Assembly: GCA_021209875.1 (NCBI GenBank)
Contig: JAGYVD010000001.1
Span: 6,882,001-6,946,000 of the forward strand
Reading direction: 5' to 3'
DNA from: Rosellinia necatrix
Lineage: Eukaryota > Ascomycota > Sordariomycetes > Xylariales > Xylariaceae
DNA: 64,000 bases
Part shown: positions 11,747 through 23,139 of the stretch, piece after piece
Layout of the letters: every line of letters begins with the position of its first letter
How positions within the stretch are numbered: the stretch's first letter is position 1
Program-made: the position numbers and the translations under genes
Notes under the pieces: generated by a model
Databases searched by the model: none
Told to the model about the DNA's origin: nothing
What the model saw: only the letters and a program-made list of their open reading frames with translations

Positions 11747-13253
11747 TCATCGCCCGTACGACACGGCATACTGCCGTGTCGCATAGATGGCATTCGGCTG
11801 CTCCATCTGCGCGCCGGCCCGGGGGTCGGGCTGCCCGGGCGTGGACACGGTGACGTCGGGGTTGCCTCGGCACCAGGCGGGGACGAGGCCCGGCTGGCTG
11901 GAGGCGCTGCTCCCCTCCTCCTCCTCGCGGTCGATCTCGGTCAGCACGCCGACGGGCTTGCTGCCGCGGCGCTGGCCGAAGGTCTGGAGCGGGCTGTGAT
12001 GCGCCGCCGCCGCCGCCGCCGCCGCCGCGTCGTCGCTGTGCTTGTCGCTCAGCCGCATCATCCGGGCGCCCCGCGACGGCCGCGACGGGCCGAGGGCCGC
12101 CGGCGCGATGTGCGCGATCAGCGGCTTCAGGTGCACCAGGCAGGCGCATATGATCCCTATGTTGCACTCGATCGACGACCAGATCGACGAGCCGACGTGG
12201 TCCCCTGGTCATGGGAACACCTTTGTTAGCTTACCGGCTGGGTTTTGCTGGGGAAGAGGGAAGGGGGATGGGGACGTACATGTCGGGTCGGTGGATACGA
12301 TCGCCTGCTTGAGGCTGGGTATGCGCACTATAGCAGCCGGGTTCTCAGTAATTGATTTTCGTGAGAGTAAAGTAGGGAAAGGTTTTTGAGAGTGCATAGA
12401 CGTTAAGAGACGAGATTTATGAAATATAGGGGGGTCTTTGGCTCTTGCGAGTACCCCTATATTTCATTTATTCTTAGAGGAGTGAAGGTACTTACCGATT
12501 CCCGCTATTATGGTAAGGCCGCCAATCACGAAGATACCAATCAGGGCGATCCGCTGCTTCAAGGGAAGATTCATGTTCCAGAGTATCCCGATGGGGAGGA
12601 AATAGAGTATCAAGTCTTCGGCGATGTTGAGCCCGCCGTTGGCGAAGAATAGGGCCGGCTGGTTGAAGCAGGTCCCAGGGATGTCGGCGTTCCATGACCT
12701 TGCGATCGGGTCGCATTGGAAGACGCCCGCGACGCTGGTGGCTATGCCGGTTAGAAGAACGACGACCATGATGGCCCACAGGAAAGCTCGATATGATTGC
12801 TGTGGGAAAAGCCTGAAATAGAATACGATGATTGACACCTTCGTCAAGGACACGCTGATGTAGTAGATGGGCTGGTGGGCGTAGAATAGGATGTTAGAGG
12901 TGATGAAGTCGATGTCCGGGGGCAAGTCGGCAACATGCTTGCCGAGGCCATATCTCGTCTCTGTTGGGGTTCCAAGGTCAGCCTGATTCTTGCTACTAAC
13001 ACAGTGAGAGGGGGTATATACGGAAGCCGATGATGGTACCGAGGGCGAGGTCGGTAGCCCAGGCGACCAGAATCACCCAGTCATCTGCGCTCAGGCGAAG
13101 GCGCTGGATCTGCAACCTGGTCCATAACCGAAGTCCCAGAGCGGCGCTCGAAAAGACCTGGAAGACGGTTACGATAGCAATCACCTCTTCACTCAGTGAG
13201 GCTTGATATTCGGAATCTTGCTGACTAATGGCTCTCCCCGTCGTGGGAGGCAT
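11747..13253 (-). CDS. Rhodopsin-like/PTH11-type integral membrane protein
   Basis: Four exons, join(11747..12204, 12280..12327, 12496..12960, 13022..13253), 400 residues, every junction GT-AG and in phase. Hydrophobic segments begin with VIAIVTVFQVFSSAALGL and DDWVILVAWATDLALGTIIGF. The splice then gives the family block TRYGLGKHVADLPP, and further helices include VSLTKVSIIVFYFRLFP, FLWAIMVVVLLTGIATSV and IALIGIFVIGGLTIIAGI. The third splice yields IVRIPSLKQAIVSTDPTW, a hallmark of the fungal Rhodopsin-domain family related to PTH11 receptors. The last exon is a GC-rich cytoplasmic tail with a nine-alanine run. A seven-helix plasma-membrane protein is expected. There is no CFEM domain. Ligand and signalling role are unknown. 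Confidence 0.87.
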
Positions 13254-15890
13254 CTTTCTTTATACCGAGCAACGATTGAACGACTTGGCACGAAGGAATA
13301 ATTATCACTGCAAAAGTCTAAAATTGGAGGTAGAAGCTTCATTTACTAGATATAGATAGTTCTTCAGAATGTCCAGTTTGCCCACGACCACAACTCTCTG
13401 TTTCTGAGCCTATTGAGATCGTCGCCTTGACTGAATGGTGTATGCTAGCGATGGTGTTACGTGACCCGGGAGGACGAGATAGGCTTATCTAGAGGGGGCC
13501 CGGACAATTTCCTTCATTGGAAGGTCGTCCTGTCAATTCTCGGGAAATCTCCAATAGCTCAGTAATATTGACGAGGTGGGTGTGCGGAGGCTACCCAAGT
13601 CAACCCCGGGTAGCCGATGGTCCCCTGTCAGCAACGCAACCTAAAACCCCGGGTCTTACTAAGGTACCGTGTTCACGGAGACGGGATTGTCGAACCCTCG
13701 GGTTAAGTTTTCCCTAAATTGAGTGACGTCTTATGTCTATTTCGTTTAGTTGTCTTATCAGTTTGTATTTTGCTCGAATCCGCATCGAGCTTCCTCAGAT
13801 GTGTTTAAGGTAAGGTCATTATCCCCAGGCGCGTTCCGGGCAGTTGTACCTGTTAGGGATCAATGGGGTGGCAATGGAAATGGTTGGTTAGCTGATATCC
13901 CACGGCGATGTTGTTTGAACTTCACTGTATTTTTGTGAGCATTAGGAAATGCCATCTCGGCGCAGCAGCTATGCAGGCTTCCCAAGTTCGGCATTGGACT
14001 CGGGTACGTGCAGATAGATACCGCGCCCCAAAGCATGCTGCTTTTGTAAGTAAAACGAGACCATACGAGTGAAAGAATTATATTGATGTTGCATGCTGGT
14101 GGGCGGCGGGGGCATGGGCGGGGATGGGGTCCTTCGTGACGGGTCTCGCGATTACGCTAGGGCTTGTCGGGGTCTCGCTACCGAAGTTGAGGTATTGGTG
14201 GATCATGGATCATGACTGGGCAATGCGTCATTGTGTGGCGACCCGGGACAGAATCGTAGCGAGTTGTTTACTACGTTGGGAGACGGTGTAGTGAAGAGAG
14301 TGTGGGGGGAGGTTCTCATCTATACCAGTGGTTCAGGGTCAATTCTAATAAGATGGAGGGGCCCCGAGCATTGATACAACAATCCACGATAAGTCGCGAT
14401 AATATATATTCGCTTTCCCACCCACTGTTCGTCATCACAGTCATAAGTTTGCTTGCCGTGCGGATGCCACGATAAGTAACTGGACCTGTCAGAAAGACAC
14501 CCAGTCCTGCACACAGCGCCCCAGCTATGTAGCTAGCTAACCGAATGGTAAGCATAGCTCCATTCAGATAGAAGGCCGAAAACTAAAATTCGCTTCTGTG
14601 CATGTATGTAAGTAGTGGCTGGCTGAGTCCTATCCCCTAATCTTTTATCACCACCGCCGAGTGCTACGAAGGTGGATGCGGGAGGGAGCGAGGAGTGGTG
14701 GAATCAAAGATGCTTAAGAGTAAGGGCGCAGATGTCTGCACAATTTGTCTCAGAAAAAGAGCCAGAAAGGTCATTGAACCCAACCCGAACGAATTCATAT
14801 AAGCAGTCAAGCTGCAATGCAAGGCTCTCGCTCGGAAAACGTAGGGCGGGGGTTCTGGGGGGGATCGTGCGACGGTGCACTGCTTCGCTGGGTTTCGTAC
14901 ATTCATTTTAGTGCAGGGTTTCCTGTAGCTTAGAGATCTTCTACAATGATTGCTCTATTGTAACTTATAGAAAACGCCATATATAGTGCTGCAGTACTGA
15001 AGCTGGCTGTATATATAGACCTGTGTATCCCCCGAGGCCTTAAAAATTCAAGAATTCATTGAAAGCTCTGTTAACTATCGTGTCTGATAATTCATTGACC
15101 TAGCTAGAACCAGTCAATCTATTCACACTATTGCTTAAAGATTGATGCCTATATGTACATTAGCATAGCTCCATTGAAGCTTTTATCTTCCTGCAACAGC
15201 TTCCCATACAGACCACAAACACGGAATCCCCTTCCCATTCAGTCCTCAATCGGGGTGATAGAAACGCAATTTTCATATGGTTGATGGCAGAGATTCCGAG
15301 TTGCCTCGATAGCGTATTTTTCATGCGTATGCCATAAAATACCGAAGAGCCCGAGACTAGTGGCTACCCGGAGCGGGAACCGGGATGGGTTATGGTCCTT
15401 CGGTAGCGATATCACTCCCCGCATCCTCTATTTTGTACGACACACACATCTTCCATATCCATGGACAAATGATCTTGAACCAATTCAACTATTTCGGTTA
15501 CATACTAATATTTCGACTACCGAAACTCCGAGACGTAATACCGTGGGTAGAATTTATTTTGATTTAAAACGCAATTCAAATAGATCGAACCGGAGTTATA
15601 ACTGGACCTTCAAACTTCAAACCAGGCTTCCCTATCCTAGACAGACAGACAGTTATTAGTCCCTGGGACTAGCCAGGGCCCTGGGTTAGCTCCCGGCGCT
15701 AAACCCCACACTAAAACAGAGCCTTCGTTTAAATTACCCCGAAACCGGCAAGACATAACAGCAGGTAGGCGTTACATGGGTGGAACAGATAGATGTCTAA
15801 CATGGCCCGGAGACAGATGGCCAGACAGACAAATAGAAATAAGTAGTTGATTATTTTTATTTTTATTTTTTTATGCGAGCGCCCAACCAT
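13254..15890. other. Long intergenic region, nothing recognisable
   Basis: About 2.6 kb. I found no domain signature or spliceable gene on either strand. Short frames near 14316-14555 and 15239-15660 have no family resemblance. The 15840-15870 stretch is T-rich, next to the 3' end of the neighbouring small protein gene. Confidence 0.6.
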
Positions 15891-16478
15891 TCACATGGAC
15901 ACCTCGATGAACTCCCACAGCACGGCCTTCTCGGGCTCGGTGACGTCGACGAGGGAGCGGCCGTCGTGGCCGCCGAGGCCGACCCAGCGCAACGACAGCC
16001 AGTGCGGGGACTGGAGGCGGCAGCCGTCGGCGCCCTGGGGCGAGACGACGAACCACTCCCAGGGCAGGTGGGCCTGGGCGGCGGCGCGGAAGCCGAAGTT
16101 GCCGTCGCGCCCCAGGAAAGCCCCCGACACCGTCTCGCGGAAGCCGAGCCAGCCCAGCGACGCCTCGCACGCCCAGTAGCAGCCGCCGCGCGGGTCCGCG
16201 TCCGCCTCCACCACGCGCACCCGCCCGCCCCGCACCTGCAGCACCCGCCCCGTCGCCCGCTCGCGGATCAGGTACGTCTGCCCCGCCGCCGGCGCCCGCG
16301 GGCTGAAGGTCTCGGTACTACCGCCGCCACGGCCGCCGTTGCTGGAGGAGGAGGAGGAGGGGCCCGGGGAGTCGCGCGAGAAGATGTCGTCGCCCTGCTC
16401 CGAGGTCGTGTGGGTGGGCGTGTAGACCGTGGTGGAGTCGCCCGAGGTAACGGATGCCTCGTCGTAGATTGTGGCCAT
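15891..16478 (-). CDS. Small protein of unknown function, possible beta-trefoil-like C-terminal domain
   Basis: Single exon, 195 residues, ATG at 16478, coded by strongly GC-rich DNA inside AT-richer flanks. The N-terminal 60 residues are low-complexity (Ser/Thr/Gly rich, with SSSSSSNGG). Residues from about 65 onward form a compact Trp/Gly-rich domain: TYLIRERATGRVLQV, then GGCYWACEASLGWLGFRE, then SGAFLGRDGNFGFRA, then LPWEWFVVSPQ and RSLVDVTEPEKAVLWEFIEV. The repeated pattern of a Gly/Trp turn followed by a short hydrophobic strand is reminiscent of fascin- or ricin-like beta-trefoils, but I do not recognise the family firmly. There is no signal peptide. Overlapping antisense frames are explained by GC content. 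Confidence 0.72.
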   Translation of the reverse strand: MATIYDEASVTSGDSTTVYTPTHTTSEQGDDIFSRDSPGPSSSSSSNGGRGGGSTETFSPRAPAAGQTYLIRERATGRVLQVRGGRVRVVEADADPRGGCYWACEASLGWLGFRETVSGAFLGRDGNFGFRAAAQAHLPWEWFVVSPQGADGCRLQSPHWLSLRWVGLGGHDGRSLVDVTEPEKAVLWEFIEVSM

Positions 16479-17444
16479 GGCTTTCTCGTGCTACCACTAC
16501 ACTAGCGCGTAATGATAAAAATAGGTATCTATAACCGTATGCTGCTGGGGTGGCTCTGGTGTGTGTGTTTAGATCCGTAGAGGGAGGCTAAAGCGGTAAG
16601 GAGGTGAAGGGGAGGAGGCTCGGATGTGGGTTTGTGCGGAGCGGGGGACGATGGTAGGGCTTGGTTTATATACTTCGTAGCCAATATATGATACTGCCGG
16701 CCGGGCGGTTGGTCTATGCTTCTACCCGGCGGGGAATATAGATAGACCGATGTGGGCGGGTTTGCTTTTTTTATGTATTTACTGTCTATCATGTTCCGCA
16801 CACACGGCGGATAGCTACAGACATTTCGCCTGGCGATCCCTGAGGGCATCAAACGCGATCTTGCCGTCGGATTTTTCAAAGCTGAAGTTATGGGCGCCGG
16901 CCGAAATGCCCTTCCAGAGGTCACTTAAAACTCCTGGGGGCGCCGTAACATCCACATCCTCTGTTTTCTAGGCTGGGCTGTGGGCAGGCGGGTAGCGGCA
17001 CGATGCACTCGATGGGTGCCTCACGTAGTGGCGCGGCAATTTCGACCTTGAAATTTGGCATATTTCGGGTGTAAAAAGTAGAAGTAGTATAATAAGAGCC
17101 CCTAGTGGTTCCGTCAGTCTGTTGGGTGCCTGCTGGCGAGATTTTATCGGAGGGAGTAATTAACCCTCGCTCAGCTGCAGTATACAGCCCCAATTGACTG
17201 ATTCTCAGTCACCATGACCACACTTATAAGATGATATAATGATCATTGATAAACGCCCCAGAGGGCCGTCTTTGTTTCATTTTTATTTTTATTTTTAGAA
17301 ACAATTATGCTCAAGTGGAACTCTAATCAGCAGCCGAGAGTTGGAGCCCGGTAGTATCGTGATGAGGCGAAATATGCGGTGGACAGACTACCACAAAGTG
17401 ATGTTCTTTGCCGAGAGGTAGGACGCCTTGGTAAAAGGTTTTCT
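16479..17444. other. Intergenic region, no gene seen
   Basis: About 970 bp upstream of the small GC-rich gene and downstream of the phosphoesterase gene. Frames in it have no recognisable content. Confidence 0.65.
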
Positions 17445-18455
17445 TTAAGGCATATGCAGGGCGTGTCTTTTTATCGGTTGTTGCCCATCATATTTTGGAA
17501 GAGTAATATCCACTATCCAGCGAGGGTGGATAGGTTGATTTTCAGATACTCCTTCTGCTGCAGCGTTGACAAAGAGGGTGTGTTTGCCCTTCTCTAGGGG
17601 GTTGGGGTCCTCATGGCAATGACTCGTCTCGCGGCATTCCTGTTGTTTGGATGGCTCTGCTTGATGTACTTTTTCAACCCGTATTGTTGAAGGGTCAGGC
17701 GGTTTCCCCAGGCTTGTTCTCAAAGTGTCAATAACCGTAGAGTGGCCGTTGTCAATATCGGTGAAATGAGAGGGGATATCGCTAATTTGTGGCCTCCAGG
17801 TGACAAATTTAGCCCCCCATTGTTGGTGTATATGGCCAAAGCAATGGACCATAGGTCGAGCCCGTGCGACGGCCGCGAACAAATCTGTGCATCCCGCCCT
17901 TCCTTGACACGTGCGGTCCATAATGCCACGCGGTGGTCCGTGAGTGATGACAACATCGGTGTCTTTCGTAATGGCGAATTCGTGGTCGGTACTGGGGTGA
18001 TATTGAAGGCTGTCTCCGTCTTCCGAGGGCGTGTATGGGCTAGCATACACAGTTAACAATGAGCCGTTAGCCAGATGGAATTGATGCGTTCCTTCATCTA
18101 GAAAAGTGATGTCGGGTGCCTCGTCGAAAAGGCGCCTGGCTTCGCCGTAATCGCCATACACACTCCGAACAAGCGCTGGATCTAATGGTTCCGCGACTGC
18201 GTTGACCTTTCGCCGAAATGATGAGGTGTCTAAGGTGAAGTCGTGGTTCCCGGCTATGACGAGCTTGAGGGGTGCGTCGAAGTCGTTGAGTAATTGGAGG
18301 GTCCGGCGATATTCGTCCAGTGTTGAGCCATCGGTTAGGTCGCCGCAGTGAACAACCACGTCGGCCTTATGCCCGGGCCCGACCGGGAAGTATTTTCCAT
18401 GAGTGTCGGAGATTATTAAAAGTCGTGTCTTGACGTCCATCTTGGTCACGGCCAC
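17445..18455 (-). CDS. Calcineurin-like metallophosphoesterase
   Basis: Single exon, 336 residues. All motifs of the metal-binding phosphoesterase fold are present in order: SDTHG (D17, H19), GDLTDG (D39), GNHD (N70, H71), THGPP, and GHIHQQWG for the last His pair. These residues coordinate two metal ions. The spacing fits the short fungal family related to MPPED1/MPPED2 and rhamnogalacturonate-lyase-independent cytosolic phosphoesterases rather than PP2B itself. The ATG at 18455 is used, though the second ATG (residue 6) is equally plausible. The last 90 residues are polar and poorly conserved. No signal peptide. Substrate unknown, probably a cyclic-nucleotide-type phosphodiester by family analogy. 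Confidence 0.88.
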   Translation of the reverse strand: MAVTKMDVKTRLLIISDTHGKYFPVGPGHKADVVVHCGDLTDGSTLDEYRRTLQLLNDFDAPLKLVIAGNHDFTLDTSSFRRKVNAVAEPLDPALVRSVYGDYGEARRLFDEAPDITFLDEGTHQFHLANGSLLTVYASPYTPSEDGDSLQYHPSTDHEFAITKDTDVVITHGPPRGIMDRTCQGRAGCTDLFAAVARARPMVHCFGHIHQQWGAKFVTWRPQISDIPSHFTDIDNGHSTVIDTLRTSLGKPPDPSTIRVEKVHQAEPSKQQECRETSHCHEDPNPLEKGKHTLFVNAAAEGVSENQPIHPRWIVDITLPKYDGQQPIKRHALHMP

Positions 18456-19211
18456 TCTAAATGACAGTGAGCATGTGGGGTGTTGTGGTTGAGGATGGAT
18501 CTTGGATGTAATAATATTGACGGGAATTGAATGGCCAGGAGGGGGAACATGCCAGGATGCTTCTACGCTGGTGTATTCTGCAATTAATTTTGAAATGAAA
18601 CCTTATGGACGTGGCGGGAGGAACGGAAACCTTAACGGCGTCTTTGAGCTTGGAAATGCTTTTCGGTGGCCCAGCAACCTCACCTCATGGAGGCTACCTC
18701 TATATCCTAATATCCTAGTTGGATAATAATTAACACCTGCGCATATAGCTACTGCTCGATTTCGATCTAGATACTTACATACTTACCTAGTTTGGTGGTA
18801 GCTACCTACATATGAACCTAAATTAAGTAGGTAGTTACTATCTAATTCTAATGAAAGAGATCATGTCCTTAGGAGAATGATGTCATTTACGGGTGCAGCC
18901 GCTGTCTGGGGCACAGACGAGCTGGCAGATCAGTGCTGTGGACCAAAGTACTTACAGTGGCCGACCCTGCCTGCTATCGGTAGAGCATGGCCCAAGTATA
19001 AATCACACCTCCGGCATCAGCACCTCTGCCCGACAGCCATACCGTGGCATATTTCGACGCACACAAGTGGTAACACCTGGCCTTACCTTACTCTCCAGTC
19101 TTGTCGCAGTAGCAACCAGGCCGCAAGTTGGTAGCCAGAGTAACTAAACTACTTACACACTACTGTATACTATATGTTACTTTCGCAGTCGTCACCGTCA
19201 CCAGGACAGAG

Positions 19212-19260
<49 letters not shown>

Positions 19261-19308
19261 AGCCGCCACCTGCCCATCCCGAACGCGATCAATGCCTCGC
19301 TGACCTCC
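18456..19308. other. Intergenic region with dinucleotide repeat
   Basis: About 850 bp between two minus-strand genes. It holds TACTTACCTAGT / GTAGGTAGTTAC motifs at about 18770-18840 and the CA/TA microsatellite. No coding signal was seen. Confidence 0.65.
19213..19260 (+). repeat. (AC)n(AT)n compound microsatellite
   Basis: About 16 AC units run directly into about 8 AT units, immediately downstream of the alpha/beta hydrolase stop codon. Confidence 0.97.
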
Positions 19309-20217
19309 CTAGCCCGCCCGTTCCGCCTTCGCGGCGTTCTCGAGGATCGCGGCCGCTAGCCTCGGGCGGACGCGGTGGGGGAACTCGTGGCCGCAGTCCT
19401 CGAGGACGACGAGCGTGGCGCCGGGGACGTCGTCGCGCAGCGCCTCGCCGTGCGCGGGCGCGAAGAGCTGGTCCTCGGCGGCGTGGACGACGACGGTCGG
19501 GCACCTGACCTGCCGCAGCGACTCGCGCGGCCATCTCGCGCCGGACACGTCCGAGTGGTTGAACTTGGTCCACATGGTGCCGCTCTGCCGCTCGCGGCGG
19601 TACGTGACCTCGGACTCGCGCCGCGACTCGGCGCGCTCCGCCTCCGTCGGCGGCCGCGTCGCCAGGCACAGGTCGAGCCGCCCGTACATGCGGACCCACC
19701 CCTCGTCGTCGTCGGGGTCGTCCGGCGGCCCGTACGCCTCGCCCAGCAGCCACTGCCCGTCGAGCTTGATCGGCGGCAGCCCGTCGTCCGGCCGCTGCTG
19801 CCGGCCCACGGGGCTCGTGATCACCAGCGCCAGGCTGCGCACTGCGCCCGGCAGCCGCGTCGCCACCTGCCACGCGATCGACCCGCCGAGGCTGATCCCG
19901 ACCACGTGCACGGCGCCGAGGCCGAGGTGCCGGATCAGCCCCACGGGGTCGTCGACCAGCGCGTCGTACGCGTACGCGGGCGAGCCGTCCGCCGGCTTGG
20001 CGAAGGAGGTCGAGAGACCCGTGTCGCGGTGGTCGTAGCGGATGACGAAGTGCGGGTTGTCCGCCGGGTTGAGGCGCTGGACGATCTCGTCCAGCTTCTG
20101 CGTCATGGACGTGCTGTGCCCCGAGATCAGTAATATGGCCGGGTCCGACGGGTTGCCGAAGGTCCGGTAGCAGATCCGGCAACCCGACGGGAGCGTCACG
20201 AAGAGATCCTCATCCAT
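19309..20217 (-). CDS. Alpha/beta hydrolase fold protein
   Basis: Single exon, 302 residues, ATG at 20217. The core shows oxyanion-region LLISGHSTSM, RYDHRDTGLST, the nucleophile elbow GISLGG with Ser at about residue 108, acid motif AAEDQLF (Asp about 249) and DCGHEFPH with the catalytic His at about 277. This matches the bacterial-type hydrolase group that includes aclacinomycin methylesterase RdmC and similar esterases, which cleave ester or amide bonds. The gene is about 70% GC, much higher than its surroundings, and intronless. These two facts are compatible with bacterial-to-fungal transfer but do not prove it. No signal peptide, so a cytosolic enzyme is expected. Substrate unknown. Confidence 0.86.
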   Translation of the reverse strand: MDEDLFVTLPSGCRICYRTFGNPSDPAILLISGHSTSMTQKLDEIVQRLNPADNPHFVIRYDHRDTGLSTSFAKPADGSPAYAYDALVDDPVGLIRHLGLGAVHVVGISLGGSIAWQVATRLPGAVRSLALVITSPVGRQQRPDDGLPPIKLDGQWLLGEAYGPPDDPDDDEGWVRMYGRLDLCLATRPPTEAERAESRRESEVTYRRERQSGTMWTKFNHSDVSGARWPRESLRQVRCPTVVVHAAEDQLFAPAHGEALRDDVPGATLVVLEDCGHEFPHRVRPRLAAAILENAAKAERAG

Positions 20218-20761
20218 TTATCTCGATCCGTCTTCGCGTCCCGCTGCTGCCGAGCGGCACACGATAAGGTAAGTACGTGAGGTTTAGATACGAGGTAAAT
20301 AGCTAAGTCTCCGGATAACAAGGAAGGAGGAGATGGGATTAACTAGTGGTAGTATAAAGTGTGCAGATGTTGGCGTTGTAGGATCGACAGGGGGGAAGAA
20401 TCGCGCCTCATCGTGAGGGGTACGAATGATATAAGTATTCATTCTGGCCATATGAGGGCATATGATTGACTATGATTCAACTCCAACCCCACTAACCCAT
20501 AAATATACCCTGTGCCTCATCCAAGTAACGATCATGAAGTTACGTTATTACGACATCGCCTACACGTGTGTAAACTGGTTTTCACATAACCATTCACTGT
20601 TCGCCTTGCCGCCGTTGGAAGGGATGAACCACGCAAACTAAAATCTAGGTTAGACCGATCGAGCCACTGCGTCAAGCAGCCCCGAGATGGAAGTCAGAAT
20701 CGGCAGCAGATAGATTCTCACACTATTCGATAAGTCATACTCGAATTCACGGACTACCGCT
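20218..20761. other. Intergenic region, no gene seen
   Basis: 544 bp between the hydrolase start and the 3' end of the broken NRPS-like gene. Nothing recognisable. Confidence 0.7.
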
Positions 20762-23095
20762 CTACATTCTCCAATCCCCTGCCCAGCTTTCAATGAAACC
20801 CCCGTCAATGCGGGGGATGCGGGCACTTGAAGCGCTAGCGGAACGCGCCGTAGCATACCTAGTCTTTATGGGGTTACTCGCTAAGTCGTCGAAGAAGTCC
20901 ACCATCGTCAATGCCGGAATTGTCCTCATGTCTTCAGGGGTAGGGTTCTCAATAGACTTCAGTTTATCGACCCAGTCTCGTAGCGGCACCACCTCGGCGC
21001 CTTCTACTCTTTCACGCAGGGTGTCCACAAGCAGCCCCCAGGGCTGCGGTTCCGGGTGTGTTACGTGATAGAACTGCGCTTCATCACGAGCTCGCGTGCC
21101 GAGGAAGTCACAGATCATCCTAGCGGCAACATCCATATGGAGCCAGTCTATCGCCGCCACGTCCGCCGGGATCGACTTGAGGGTTTTGGCGCTTTCGATG
21201 AGCGTGGTGAGCCAGGATCGATCCGAACGAGCAGAGCCGGCGCCCCGGCCGACAAGCTGGCACACACGCGCCACGCAGACGGGGACGCCGCATTTGCGGC
21301 TTGCGGCTGCCATAATGCGCTCGCCAGCTAGCTTGGATTGCGCGTATCCCATGTTGATGTCGGCCGATGGGTCTTCTATAAGGGCTTCGGGTACGGCGCC
21401 AGCTGTAGTCATGCGAGCTACCGACGAAAGAGAGCTAACGAGAAGGATGCCTATCCGGCGGGCACTGTCGCTCGCAATCTTCACTGCTTCTACGAGTGCA
21501 TGAAGAAAGGGATGGAATGACCGAACTGTGTGAACAAAGTCAACTTTCCAAGCATTGAAGATGATAGTATCAACACTTGTCACGACTTGCTCGTACTGGT
21601 CATCCGTGAGAGCAAGCCGTGGCTTTCCGAGCTCGATGTGGAAATATTTGAGTTTATGAAATAGGGGTCTAAAAGCACACTCGTCCAGCCCCATAAGACC
21701 ATCTTCCTGTCTCTTTTGGGCACTGCTTGACCGATTGAGGCAATAAATATGAATGATTCCGGGATCCCGTAGCATGGTTGCAATTATTTGAACCCCGAGG
21801 GCTCCCGTGGATCCTATTACGGCAATTCTGGATGGCTTCTGTATTGGAGTGTCCGGCAAAGTCATAAGATAAACGGGTACAACGTCATCGGCACCGTATC
21901 TCTCGTTAGGGATGGTGCCATGATTCAAGAAGCCATGGAGCAACTGAGATAAGCCTCTAATAGTTGGATTTTGAAACAGAGTTCGCGGAGTAATCCAATC
22001 GTAGGAGCATGGGGCTCTTGCTTCAAGAGCTCGTTTTAGACTCGAGACTATCATCATAGTCTGTGTTGAATCTAAACCAAGAGAGTAGAAATCTTCATTG
22101 TCTTCAATATTGATGGCGCCAGGGAATGCTACAGATACAACATGGCGTAGGAATGCTGATATTATAGTCAGCTCGTACTTGAGCGTTTGGGGATTCGCCC
22201 TAAGGGAGATTTGAATACCAATTTCTTGAAAGTCAGTATATAACTTTTCAACTTGGGTGTGATACGCTTCTTCTGTCAGTCGCCGTATGATAGTTCCTTT
22301 CCCACTTCTTATGAACGGTATGTTAGGGGAGGCAATGATGATCATGCCCCATTGGATACGCCCTTGAGTTGGGACTAACGTATTCGATTTTTGGATCAGA
22401 GGCCAGACATCGCCGAGAGAAGTATCGCCAGGATCTTTAAACTCCAAAAGCAAGGCCGTATGTGGTCGCCCATTCCCGATTACCAAAACTCCCATTAAAG
22501 AGGGCTCAGTCTGGAGATCGAGTTCGAGAGGAATAGGGTTGAACTTTTCCCCGTTGCTGAGGGTAACTATGTCGTCTTTACGTCCATAGTATCTGAATAG
22601 CTGAGTCTTTTTGGAATGCCGGACAAACAAGTCCTTTGTCCCGAACTCGCTGAGGCCGTTGGGAAGGTTATGATACACTGCTGCTGTATTCTTGGTGTTT
22701 TCATTAGCTATGATCACAAGCTCATAAGTGCCAGCTTCTGAGTCGAAAAGCTGCATTTCGTGTTTGACGTAGGGGTTAAAATCATGCCAAGACCAGTCCT
22801 CCGGAGTGGTCACCAGTTCAGGCTGTGGATATATCTCAGTCGATCCATATGGCGACACAAGGTCAACAACCTGTGATAACTGATCTCCAACAGAAGGGTT
22901 CAAGGGTGCACCACTATAGGCAAGGAAGTCCAATTCTTTCACAAGCTCGATTCCTCGAGACTCGAGTATTAATTGCTCAACAATCGAGGGTGGTAGAAGT
23001 AGTGCTCTCAGCTTTTGTTGCGTCATGATGTCTACAATGAGGCATCCATCAGGGGCTAAAAATGGTGGGCCATATACAATGGTTGTATTCCCCAA
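20762..23095 (-). pseudogene. NRPS-like reductase, C-terminal part (end of A domain, T, R domains), severed by a transposon
   Basis: Open frame covering the second half of an adenylating NRPS-like reductase. It begins mid A-domain right at the insertion point (GNTTIVYGPPFLAPDG, then QQKLRALLLPPS, YSGAPL, YGSTEI). A carrier domain follows with DFYSLGLDSTQT, whose Ser (about 355 residues in) takes phosphopantetheine. A thioester reductase Rossmann domain then starts with IAVIGSTGALG and has the YAQSK catalytic pair. Such A-T-R enzymes activate a carboxylic acid with ATP, load it on the T domain and release it as an aldehyde or alcohol using NADPH. The frame stays open upstream only through the transposon inverted repeat, which supplies a GTG but no ATG; the first in-frame ATG is at 23026. 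The T and R domains look undamaged. The missing half lies at 25032-26012. Confidence 0.88.
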
Positions 23096-23097
23096 TA

Positions 23098-23139
23098 AGC
23101 TAACCACACAGGCCACGGGCAACACCCTTACGGGCCACT
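23098..23139 (+). repeat. Left terminal inverted repeat
   Basis: 42 bp, identical in reverse complement to 24988-25029. Unlike the interior it keeps normal GC content and many CpA sites. Confidence 0.95.

Noticed and set aside
14316..14555. Possible small membrane protein
   Set aside because: Only short hydrophobic patches, no family resemblance and no consistent exons.
15873..16505. Plus-strand 210-codon frame opposite the small GC-rich gene
   Set aside because: Low-complexity Arg/Ala-rich product without domains; the minus-strand protein has a compact Trp-rich domain.
19375..20133. Long plus-strand frame opposite the alpha/beta hydrolase
   Set aside because: It is the mirror of a GC-rich gene; no family motifs, while the minus strand has a full catalytic triad.
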